Positions 7,884 through 15,374 of a stretch of 64,000 nucleotides of DNA are shown here, in pieces. A program made the position numbers and the translations under genes. Every line of letters starts with the position of its first letter. Position 1 is the first letter of the stretch. A model generated the notes under the pieces. That model ran no database searches and was not told the origin of the DNA. It was given only the letters and a program-made list of their open reading frames with translations. Source of the stretch: an uncultured Flavihumibacter sp. (GTDB lineage Bacteria > Bacteroidota > Bacteroidia > Chitinophagales > Chitinophagaceae); NCBI GenBank assembly GCA_902168105.1, contig CABHOY010000056.1, positions 1 to 64,000 on the forward strand, given 5' to 3'.

Positions 7884-9221
7884 TTAGGCGACCGGCAGTA
7901 GTACTGAAAAGGTAGTGCCATTATTGCCGGAGCGGCTTACTTTTAACTGCCCCCCGTGAGACTGGATGATCTGTTGTGACAGGCTTAATCCGATACCACT
8001 TCCCTTCTTCTTTGTGGTATAGAAAGGGATGAAGATCTTGTTCATCGCATCGGCGTCTATGCCTGGTCCGTTGTCGGTGATCTCTATATGTACCTGGCTG
8101 GGGTTATTCATGCTGGCTTTAACCTGTATGGATGGTGTTTGTGTTTGCTCCAGCGCGTCCATGGCATTTTTTATAAGATTGATCAGTACCATCTGCAGCT
8201 GCGCAACGTCTGCATGTATTTCCGTACTCACCGATTCGATCTCATAGTGATAATAGATACCTGCCTGTTTCATCTCCGGTAGCAGCAGACTGCTTACGCC
8301 CGTCAATAGCTCTTTGACGTTAACATGGGTGAATTGTGGCTTAGGTAGCGTAGTATAATCACGGTAGGCATTTACAAAGTTCATGATACCCCTGCTACGG
8401 CTCTTGATCGTTTCCAGTGCTTCCTGCAGGTCGGCAATGGCGTCTTTCTGCGCGGCTTCAGGTGAAATGTCCTGTTCCACGATATCCTGCATGGTGCTGA
8501 TAAGAGACACAATCGGTGTAACCGAGTTCATGATCTCGTGACGTAATATCTTCGTCAGGTTCTGCCAGGCTTCCAGCTCTTTTTGCTGCAGCTCGGCATG
8601 GATATTCTGGATGGATATAAGCTTAATCAGCCGGCCCTGTAGCCGCACGCTGGCTGCATGAATGGACAGTTGCTGTTCCTGCCGGGTGCGATATAACAGT
8701 TTGCTGCCCGACCGTATTTCCATCAGGTATTCCGGCAGGGACGGATGGGTATTCTTCAGTTCCGAAATATTCCGCAGCCTGTAGATGCCCAGCAAGCGGA
8801 ATGCTGCCGGGTTGATAAGCTCTATACGTCCTTCCACATCAAACGATAATACACCAATACTGATATGCTGTACGATGGTATCGATATACTTCAGATTAGC
8901 CTCTTTTTCTGCCCGGGTTTGCCGGAAGGCTTCCAGCACTTCATTGAACTGATGGTTAAGCGCCTGGAAACTCTTACCCAGCTTATTGTCAGCACTGAAG
9001 CGGATAGAAAAATCTTCATAACGGATAGACTCCAGGAATAGGGTCAGCTTCCTGTTCACACGGTTGATATAATAGTACATGCCATATATCTGCATACATA
9101 TCAGAATACCCATGGTCACACCCGGGAAAGCGCCAAGCGCTGTCCAAACCCATACAGTAGTGATCGTACTGATGGTAAGGAGAATGATACGCAGTAATAT
9201 ATTGACACTGAACTTATTCAT
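7884..9221 (-). CDS. NtrY-like sensor histidine kinase
   Basis: 445 residues. Two N-terminal membrane helices (~8-30 and ~33-52) with almost no periplasmic loop, a HAMP-like linker, a PAS domain (~108-205), the H-box 'LRHEIMNSVTPIVSL' with H228 as likely phosphoacceptor, an N-box 'LINLIKNAMDAL', 'ITDNGPGID' and 'GSGIGLSLS'. The short extracytoplasmic part suggests it senses a membrane or cytoplasmic signal. It lies 9 bases after the sigma-54 activator gene, so the two form a two-component pair. The pair faces a large efflux operon, its likely target. Confidence 0.88.
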   Translation of the reverse strand: MNKFSVNILLRIILLTISTITTVWVWTALGAFPGVTMGILICMQIYGMYYYINRVNRKLTLFLESIRYEDFSIRFSADNKLGKSFQALNHQFNEVLEAFRQTRAEKEANLKYIDTIVQHISIGVLSFDVEGRIELINPAAFRLLGIYRLRNISELKNTHPSLPEYLMEIRSGSKLLYRTRQEQQLSIHAASVRLQGRLIKLISIQNIHAELQQKELEAWQNLTKILRHEIMNSVTPIVSLISTMQDIVEQDISPEAAQKDAIADLQEALETIKSRSRGIMNFVNAYRDYTTLPKPQFTHVNVKELLTGVSSLLLPEMKQAGIYYHYEIESVSTEIHADVAQLQMVLINLIKNAMDALEQTQTPSIQVKASMNNPSQVHIEITDNGPGIDADAMNKIFIPFYTTKKKGSGIGLSLSQQIIQSHGGQLKVSRSGNNGTTFSVLLPVA

Positions 9222-9230
9222 CTTAAAAGG

Positions 9231-10583
9231 CTATATGTTATACTTTTCCAGTCTTCTGTAAAGGGCAGCCCTGCTTAAGCCTAATTCCTTCGCGGCCTCA
9301 GTGATATTGCCGTTACACTTTTTCATGGCCTGAGTGATGATGTTGCGTTCCATTTCCTCCAGGTTATAACCCGTATTGAGCGTCTGGTCTTGTACCGGAT
9401 TCTTCACAAAAACATCTTTAGGCATAAGCGCCTTCCCCTGAGAGAGGATCACCGCTCTTTCCATAGCATGCTGCAGCTCGCGGATATTGCCCGGCCATTC
9501 ATACTGGCGTAACTGTTGTACCAGTGATTCGTGCAGCGAATTGACCGAACGTTTATATTTCGTTGAGTATAGTTGCAGAAAATATTCTGCCAGCGGAATA
9601 ATATCTTCCAAACGTTCCCTCAAAGGAGGTAGTTGGATCTCTATTGTATTAATACGGTAAAGAAGGTCTTGCCGGAATTGATACTCGGCGGCCATGCGTT
9701 GTATATTTCTGTTCGTCGCAGTAATTAACCGGACGTCGATCGGTACGGACTTATTGCTTCCTACCTTAGTAACGGCCCTGTTCTGTAAAACGGTCAATAG
9801 TTTTGCCTGCAGTGGCAGAGAAATGTTCCCCAGCTCATCCAGGAAAATAGAGCCTCCGTTCGCCTCTTCAAAGCGACCGCTGCGATCTTCCCTGGCGTCT
9901 GTGAAAGCGCCTTTAACATGACCAAACAGTTCGCTTTCAAATAAAGTCTCACTGATGGCGCCCAGATCGACGCTTACAAAAGGCTGTTTAGTTCTCAGCG
10001 ACAGTTGGTGAATATGTCTTGCAAGCAGGTCCTTACCTGTCCCGTTCTCTCCCAGTATCAGCACGTTCGCATCTGTAGCAGCCACCCTGTTCACGGTGTC
10101 GAGCACCTGCAACATAGCAGGACTGCTGCCTATAATATGTACGTCAGATTGTGGTGCTGCAGGTGCTGCAGCACTTTTATCCTTGTTACCATGTTTCTTG
10201 CTATAGGCCGTTTGCATGGTAGCCAGTAACTTTTCATTCTCCCAGGGCTTGAGCACAAAGTCAGCGGCGCCTGCCTTGATGGCCCTTACGGCCATTTCAA
10301 CATCCCCATATGCTGTAAAAAGTACTACTGCTACATCCGGACGGATATCCAGAATACGGTCCAGCCACTCAAATCCCTCCTTGCCGCTACTCAGGTCACG
10401 GGTGAAGTTCATATCCAGCAGGATCACATCATACTCAAAATTGGACACCAGGTAAGGTATCTTTTGAGGATTACGTTCGAAATCTACTTGTTCAAAGTGA
10501 CGTTTCAATAAAAGCCGTGCGGCCCTGAGTACGTCCATGTCATCATCTACTATAAGGATTTTACCGGGCAACGGTGTAGTCAT
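9231..10583 (-). CDS. Sigma-54-dependent response regulator (NtrC/NtrX type)
   Basis: 450 residues: receiver domain (D57 in 'VILLDMNF', K112 in 'LKPW'), AAA+ domain with Walker A 'GENGTGKD' (178-185), Walker B region 'GGSIFLDELGN', and a C-terminal Fis-type helix-turn-helix (~410-450, 'NITEAAKELGLSRAALYRRL'). The sigma-54 contact loop reads GAFTDA (225-230) instead of GAFTGA; this variant also occurs naturally in related regulators, so I do not treat it as inactivating. Phosphorylated by the adjacent kinase, it would activate RpoN promoters. A sigma-54-like box and a GTCC-N6-GGAC inverted repeat lie in the divergent intergenic region. Confidence 0.9.
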   Translation of the reverse strand: MTTPLPGKILIVDDDMDVLRAARLLLKRHFEQVDFERNPQKIPYLVSNFEYDVILLDMNFTRDLSSGKEGFEWLDRILDIRPDVAVVLFTAYGDVEMAVRAIKAGAADFVLKPWENEKLLATMQTAYSKKHGNKDKSAAAPAAPQSDVHIIGSSPAMLQVLDTVNRVAATDANVLILGENGTGKDLLARHIHQLSLRTKQPFVSVDLGAISETLFESELFGHVKGAFTDAREDRSGRFEEANGGSIFLDELGNISLPLQAKLLTVLQNRAVTKVGSNKSVPIDVRLITATNRNIQRMAAEYQFRQDLLYRINTIEIQLPPLRERLEDIIPLAEYFLQLYSTKYKRSVNSLHESLVQQLRQYEWPGNIRELQHAMERAVILSQGKALMPKDVFVKNPVQDQTLNTGYNLEEMERNIITQAMKKCNGNITEAAKELGLSRAALYRRLEKYNI

Positions 10584-10734
10584 AATAAGTTCTTATCTGT
10601 TTTTCTGCAAATGAATCCGCAAACAGTGTTCCCGACAGGCCGGGTGGAATGACAGCTTGAGCGGATGCGGCCACTGGCAATATTATAAAAAGATTTCGGT
10701 TTTCCTCAGGTCTGTGGACGACTCACGGGAAATT

Positions 10735-10748
10735 GTCCGGAAATGGAC
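10735..10748. promoter_or_regulatory. Inverted repeat GTCC-N6-GGAC, candidate activator site
   Basis: Short dyad about 75 bases upstream of the sigma-54-like box, with a further GGAC at 10716-10719. Position fits an upstream activator site for the divergent sigma-54 regulator, but the half-sites are only 4 bp and could be chance. Confidence 0.3.
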
Positions 10749-10823
10749 GTCACGTGTGCGCTACAGGACGATAAAAACGGGTGTTGTTGCCGGAATTCCT
10801 TTGTGGTATTGAGTTTCCCGCTT

Positions 10824-10838
10824 TGGCATGCCGGTTGT
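10824..10838 (+). promoter_or_regulatory. Sigma-54-like promoter before the efflux operon
   Basis: TGGCATG-N4-TTGT aligns with the -24/-12 consensus TGGCACG-N4-TTGC with correct spacing; the mismatches are T for C inside the -24 element and T for C at the -12 GC. It lies 30 bases before the ATG at 10869, and is divergent from a sigma-54 activator gene. The loss of the -12 C weakens the call. Confidence 0.5.
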
Positions 10839-10868
10839 CTTAACTGGTCAGGAAAGTTAGTATACCTT

Positions 10869-12116
10869 ATGGACAAGAAAATAGAAAAGAAGTATTGGTC
10901 AAAGAAGAGGATCTCCCTTATCAGCGGAGGAGCCATTGTAGGGCTGTTACTTCTGTATAATCTGATATTTGCTGATCACCGCTCGAAACTGAATGTCGAG
11001 AAGGATAAAATCACCGTGTCTACCGTTACAAAGGGCACCTTTGATCAATATATTGCCGTTACCGCAGTTGTGTTGCCACTAAAGACCATCCGCCTGGATG
11101 CCATCGTGGGTGGTTATGTAAGTCAGAAATACCTGGAGGGAGGTAGCATGGTAAAGAGAGGTGATAGCATCCTGCGCCTCGAGAACCAAAATCTGATGAT
11201 GGAGTTCGTGAATCACGAAACAGAGATCTACCGCCTGATCAATGAATTGCAGAACACAAGGCAAAACCTGAAACAGAATCGTTTCACGATGGAGAAAGAG
11301 TTGGCCAGCCTTGATTATCAGATCGAACAGGCGAAAGACCTGTACGACCGTACCAAACAGCTGGTAGAGGAAAAGATCGTTTCCCGTCAGGAGTTTAATA
11401 AGAATAAGATTGATTATGAGCGTCTTGTGAAGCAAAGGCAGATAGAAATAGAAAGCCAGCGTTTCCAGGAAGATAATGCGAAGATACAGATAGAACGTCT
11501 TGAATCCACCATCGCCCGTACCCAGCGTAACCTGCAGATGATGAAAGAGAACCTCTCCAATCTGGTACTGAAAGCACCTATCGACGGTCAGTTGTCTTCC
11601 GTAGATGCAGAGATAGGGGGGAGCATCACCGCCGGACAGAACATAGGTCAGATCGACGATCTGAATGGGTTTAAGATGCGTGCTGAAGTGGACGAACATT
11701 ATATCTCCAGGGTATTCCCAGGACTAAAAGCCAATTTTGAATTCAACAATAAGAATTATCCGTTGTCTATCATTAAAGTATATCCCGAAGTAAAGAACGG
11801 CCGCTTTAATGTGGACATGAAGTTCGAACAGGAAACTCCTGATGGTATACGTCGCGGACAATCCTCTCCTATCCGCCTGGAGCTGGGTAAGTCTTCGTCA
11901 GCTTTATTGCTGCCTGCAGGAGGGTTCTTCTCTGATACCGGAGGTAACTGGGTATATGTGGTAGACAAGGGAGGCAAAAGAGCTGTGAAACGTAACATCT
12001 CCCTCGGACAGAAAAACCCGCAGTATTTCGAAGTGCTGGAAGGATTGCAGGAGGGCGAACAGGTCATTACCTCTTCGTATGAAAATTTCGGGGACAAAGA
12101 GGTTTTAGTATTTTAA
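10869..12116 (+). CDS. HlyD/MacA-type periplasmic adaptor (first of two)
   Basis: 415 residues from the ATG at 10869. One N-terminal membrane helix (~15-34), a lipoyl-like half, a long alpha-helical hairpin rich in E, K, Q, R (~100-225) and a beta-barrel/C-terminal domain: the membrane fusion protein plan. An ATG at 10743 would add 42 residues with four cysteines and no family resemblance, and it would start upstream of the sigma-54-like promoter, so 10869 is preferred. Known role of the family: links an inner membrane pump to a TolC channel. First gene of the nine-gene efflux operon. Confidence 0.87.
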   Translation: MDKKIEKKYWSKKRISLISGGAIVGLLLLYNLIFADHRSKLNVEKDKITVSTVTKGTFDQYIAVTAVVLPLKTIRLDAIVGGYVSQKYLEGGSMVKRGDSILRLENQNLMMEFVNHETEIYRLINELQNTRQNLKQNRFTMEKELASLDYQIEQAKDLYDRTKQLVEEKIVSRQEFNKNKIDYERLVKQRQIEIESQRFQEDNAKIQIERLESTIARTQRNLQMMKENLSNLVLKAPIDGQLSSVDAEIGGSITAGQNIGQIDDLNGFKMRAEVDEHYISRVFPGLKANFEFNNKNYPLSIIKVYPEVKNGRFNVDMKFEQETPDGIRRGQSSPIRLELGKSSSALLLPAGGFFSDTGGNWVYVVDKGGKRAVKRNISLGQKNPQYFEVLEGLQEGEQVITSSYENFGDKEVLVF

Positions 12117-12143
12117 TCTGGCAGTAACAGTTGTTTTAGTTCC

Positions 12144-12178
12144 GGCGCCTACCTCTGCAAGCTGGCAGAGGTCGCGCC
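12144..12178 (+). other. Strong intercistronic hairpin, no U-tract
   Basis: Left arm GGCGC + ACCTCTGC (12144-12158) pairs with GCAGAGGT + GCGCC (12165-12178) around a 6-base loop with a small internal bulge. No T-run follows, so a simple terminator is unlikely; partial termination, mRNA processing or stabilisation between adaptor and permease genes is possible. Confidence 0.5.
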
Positions 12179-12209
12179 ATGAACGCTCACCTGAAAATCA
12201 ATATGCAGC

Positions 12210-14609
12210 ATGATAGGCATGTACATTACTATCGCACTAAGGCATCTCGCTAAACGGAAACTATTTTCTTTCATCAACATTGCCGGACTTGCCATTGGTA
12301 TCACCTTCTCGCTCCTGATAGCAGTATACATATGGGAGGAGAAACAGGTGAACGGCAACCTGAAAGATCTGCCACAACAGTACTTTCTGCAGTCAGCCTG
12401 GAAGGCCGACAATATGTACATGCCGCTGATCACACCCGCACCACTAGCTAAAGCATTAAAAGAGCAATATCCCACCCTGGTGGCTAATTACTACAGGACC
12501 TTTCCCTGTACGGCCAACGCTTCTCATAAGGACCTGCATTTTCGCCTGGAACTGCAACCTGGCGATACGACGGTGATAAGTGCTTACGGATTGGAGCTGC
12601 TATATGGAGATCCCGCCAATGCTTTTCGTGATAACAATTCTATTGTGATCACTGCCGAAACAGCCATGAAGTTTTTCGGCAGAACAGATGTATTGGATGA
12701 AGTACTGACCCTCGACACCCGTAGGGATGGTAAGAAGAATTATGCTATCACCGGAGTGCTGAAGAATGAAACCAGGGGTAATACCGTAACGACCATCAAC
12801 GGTTTTAAAACGGATATCCTGCTGCCAATGCAGAGCGTTGACTACTTTCTTGGACCAGATGCAGACAAGAACTGGAATAGTGTAAGCATGGCTTCCTATG
12901 TGCAGTTGCAACCTGGTGTAAAGCCCGGGCAACTGGCTGCAGCCATCAAAAAGATAGTCGACATCAACTGCGATCAGCAGATCAAAGATAACATGAGCGT
13001 CAAGCTGGTAGGACTGGATACTTTCTATCTGGATACCAACAATGGGCTGGTGAGAAAAATGAGTTACATCCTTGCTATCATCGCCTTCTTCGTGTTGCTG
13101 ATGGCAGTGATCAATTATGTGAACATCAGCGTAGGCACCTCCGTATACAGGTTGAAAGAGATCGGTTTGCGCAAAGTATTCGGTGGTAAACGTCAGCAGC
13201 TGATCGCACAATTCCTCGCAGAATCTTTAGTACTTACGTTTATAGCGGCCTTTCTTTCCATTGCCTTTTTTGAACTGCTCCGTCCTTTCTTCGGGCAGTT
13301 ACTTAACAAAACGTTACCCCATGTATGGTCTTTCTCCGGATTGATGGTATTGTTTTATGTGTCACTGATCGTTATTGTCGGCCTGATTGCTGGTATCTAT
13401 CCGGCATTCATACTCACAGCCAGTCACCTGCTGAAAGTGCTCAAAGGCAAGATCTCGGTAGGGAAAGGAGAACTATTGTTCAGAAAGGGCTCTCTGGTAG
13501 TACAGTTCACCCTGGCAGTACTTGTGTTTGTTTGTACGTTGTACATCAGCCGGCAGATCAATTATTTCTTCAAAAAAGAACTGGGGTACAACAAAGAGCA
13601 ATTGCTTGTTATCTCTTCTGTGCCCCGCCAGTGGGACACCGTAGGACTAAAGCGTATTGAACAGGTAAGAGATGAAATGATGAGAAGTACAGGCGTGAAG
13701 ATTGCCACGGTTTCTTATGAAGTACCTGATGGTATGAATGGAGGAGAAGTGCCATTGATACCTCCCGGAAGTGATGGTAATACACCTGTCAATGTGTCGA
13801 CACTGGTAACAGACGGAAATTATGCAGCTACCTTCGGTATGAAGGTGATTGCAGGAGCATTCTTTACGGATCAGGATAACCCTTCCGACATAGTATTGAA
13901 TGAATCAGCCGTAAAGGCTTTACACCTGAAGGAAGGAGTAGGACAGGAGATTGATATTGCCGGTGCACAAGGGCGTCTTAGGGTAAAAGGTATGGTGAAG
14001 GATTTTCACTTCAATAATATGCAGCAGAAGATCTCTCCGATGATATTCTTTTCTCAGAACACCAGCATGACTTACCGCTTCCTCAGTATCAAACTGGCAA
14101 CCCCTGATATCAGAAAGTCAGTAGCCGGAATTGAGAAAGTGTGGAAAGCCCGCTTCCCGGATTCTCCGTTTGATTATTTCTTTATGGATGATAAGTTCCA
14201 GGCGATGTACACAAGCGAAACCCGCCTGAAGCAGGCCGCTAATGTTGCTACCGGATTGAACTTTATTATCATCCTGCTGGGTGCTGCCGGTGTGGTTGCG
14301 TTCAGCCTCAATCGCCGCACCAAAGAGATCGGTGTAAGGAAAGTATTGGGTGCTGATACCCATAATATTATTTACCTGTTCCTGAAAGAGTATACATCAG
14401 TTATATTAATTGCTAATCTTATTGCATGGCCGGTAGCCTGGGTCGTAGCCGATCACTGGTTGGACAATTATGCTTACCGTACAAGTATGAGTGCAACGCC
14501 GTTTATAATTGCAGGTGTTATTACCTTCAGCTTAACCTATATTCTGATTGCTTTACAATGCTTCCGTACTGCCAGTGCCAATCCCACCGGATTATTGAGA
14601 AGCGAATAA
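12210..14609 (+). CDS. MacB/FtsX-type ABC transporter permease, double module (first of four)
   Basis: 799 residues with two MacB-like modules in tandem, each consisting of one membrane helix, a periplasmic MacB_PCD-type domain and a three-helix FtsX domain, giving about eight membrane segments. The coupling motif before each FtsX domain is visible: 'EIGLRKVFGGKRQQ' in the first half and 'EIGVRKVLGADTHN' in the second. N-terminal 'LRHLAKRKLFSFINIAGLAIG' is typical of this group. Such permeases carry no ATPase domain and need a separate one; the ATPase gene starts 34 bases downstream. Substrate unknown; the TolC and adaptor neighbours argue for envelope export rather than lipoprotein release. 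Confidence 0.85.
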   Translation: MIGMYITIALRHLAKRKLFSFINIAGLAIGITFSLLIAVYIWEEKQVNGNLKDLPQQYFLQSAWKADNMYMPLITPAPLAKALKEQYPTLVANYYRTFPCTANASHKDLHFRLELQPGDTTVISAYGLELLYGDPANAFRDNNSIVITAETAMKFFGRTDVLDEVLTLDTRRDGKKNYAITGVLKNETRGNTVTTINGFKTDILLPMQSVDYFLGPDADKNWNSVSMASYVQLQPGVKPGQLAAAIKKIVDINCDQQIKDNMSVKLVGLDTFYLDTNNGLVRKMSYILAIIAFFVLLMAVINYVNISVGTSVYRLKEIGLRKVFGGKRQQLIAQFLAESLVLTFIAAFLSIAFFELLRPFFGQLLNKTLPHVWSFSGLMVLFYVSLIVIVGLIAGIYPAFILTASHLLKVLKGKISVGKGELLFRKGSLVVQFTLAVLVFVCTLYISRQINYFFKKELGYNKEQLLVISSVPRQWDTVGLKRIEQVRDEMMRSTGVKIATVSYEVPDGMNGGEVPLIPPGSDGNTPVNVSTLVTDGNYAATFGMKVIAGAFFTDQDNPSDIVLNESAVKALHLKEGVGQEIDIAGAQGRLRVKGMVKDFHFNNMQQKISPMIFFSQNTSMTYRFLSIKLATPDIRKSVAGIEKVWKARFPDSPFDYFFMDDKFQAMYTSETRLKQAANVATGLNFIIILLGAAGVVAFSLNRRTKEIGVRKVLGADTHNIIYLFLKEYTSVILIANLIAWPVAWVVADHWLDNYAYRTSMSATPFIIAGVITFSLTYILIALQCFRTASANPTGLLRSE

Positions 14610-14643
14610 TTATACGTTCTTTAAAATTATTAAACCGAAGTCG

Positions 14644-15333
14644 ATGATACGTACAGTCAATCTGCAAAAGATTTTTACAACAGAAGAAATAGAAACTTCT
14701 GCATTGAATGGGATCAATATGGAAGTGAAAGATGGTGAGTTTGTCGCCATCATGGGCCCCTCAGGTTGTGGCAAATCTACCTTATTGAATATCCTGGGGC
14801 TGCTTGATAATCCCAGCGGTGGCGAATATCATTTCTGGGACCATGAAGTAGCTAGAATGAGTGAGCGCCAGCGTGCACAACTCAGAAAAGGCTCTATCGG
14901 TTTCGTATTCCAGAGTTTCAACCTGATCGACGAACTGACTGTATTCGAGAACGTAGAACTGCCTTTGTTATACCTGAAAGTACCTGCCAGTGAAAGAAAG
15001 GAAAAAGTAGAGAAAGTGTTGGAGCGTATGAATATCATGCATCGTCGTAATCACTTCCCGCAACAGTTGTCCGGTGGTCAGCAGCAGCGTGTGGCTATTG
15101 CCCGTGCAGTAGTTGCTAATCCTAAAATGATCCTGGCGGATGAGCCTACCGGTAACCTGGATTCTACTAACGGCGAAGAAGTAATGAAGTTGTTACAGGA
15201 ACTGAACGAAGCGGGCACCACCATGATCATGGTAACACACAGCCCTTACGATGCCGGTTTTGCTCACCGTGTAGTGAACCTGTTCGATGGCCGTGTAGTG
15301 ACTGAAAATATCAAAGAACAATTCCACGTCTAA
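14644..15333 (+). CDS. MacB/LolD-type ABC transporter ATPase (first of two, canonical)
   Basis: 229 residues with all ABC motifs intact: Walker A 'GPSGCGKST' (38-46), Q-loop Q90, signature 'LSGGQQQRV' (142-150), Walker B 'MILADEP' with D166 and E167, D-loop 'NLDS' (171-174) and switch H199. The group comprises MacB and LolD ATPases, which act as dimers with FtsX-type permeases in a mechanotransmission cycle. It lies between the first and second permease genes of the operon and probably energises one or more of them. Confidence 0.9.
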   Translation: MIRTVNLQKIFTTEEIETSALNGINMEVKDGEFVAIMGPSGCGKSTLLNILGLLDNPSGGEYHFWDHEVARMSERQRAQLRKGSIGFVFQSFNLIDELTVFENVELPLLYLKVPASERKEKVEKVLERMNIMHRRNHFPQQLSGGQQQRVAIARAVVANPKMILADEPTGNLDSTNGEEVMKLLQELNEAGTTMIMVTHSPYDAGFAHRVVNLFDGRVVTENIKEQFHV

Positions 15334-15374
15334 TCTTAAAGTGATTCCTGTCAACCATTATTAAACTGACTCAT

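Noticed and set aside
9904..9909. GAFTDA instead of GAFTGA in the first sigma-54 activator as a sign of inactivity
   Set aside because: The variant occurs naturally in related regulators, and the Walker motifs and HTH are intact, so loss of function is not supported.
12115..12137. Second sigma-54-like box (TGGCAGT...TTGT) after the first adaptor gene
   Set aside because: GG-to-GT spacing is one base too long and the -12 GC is missing; within an operon and next to a hairpin it is more likely chance.
12600..13211. 203-codon minus strand frame inside the first permease gene
   Set aside because: Shadow of a clear FtsX/MacB coding region with matching motifs on the + strand.
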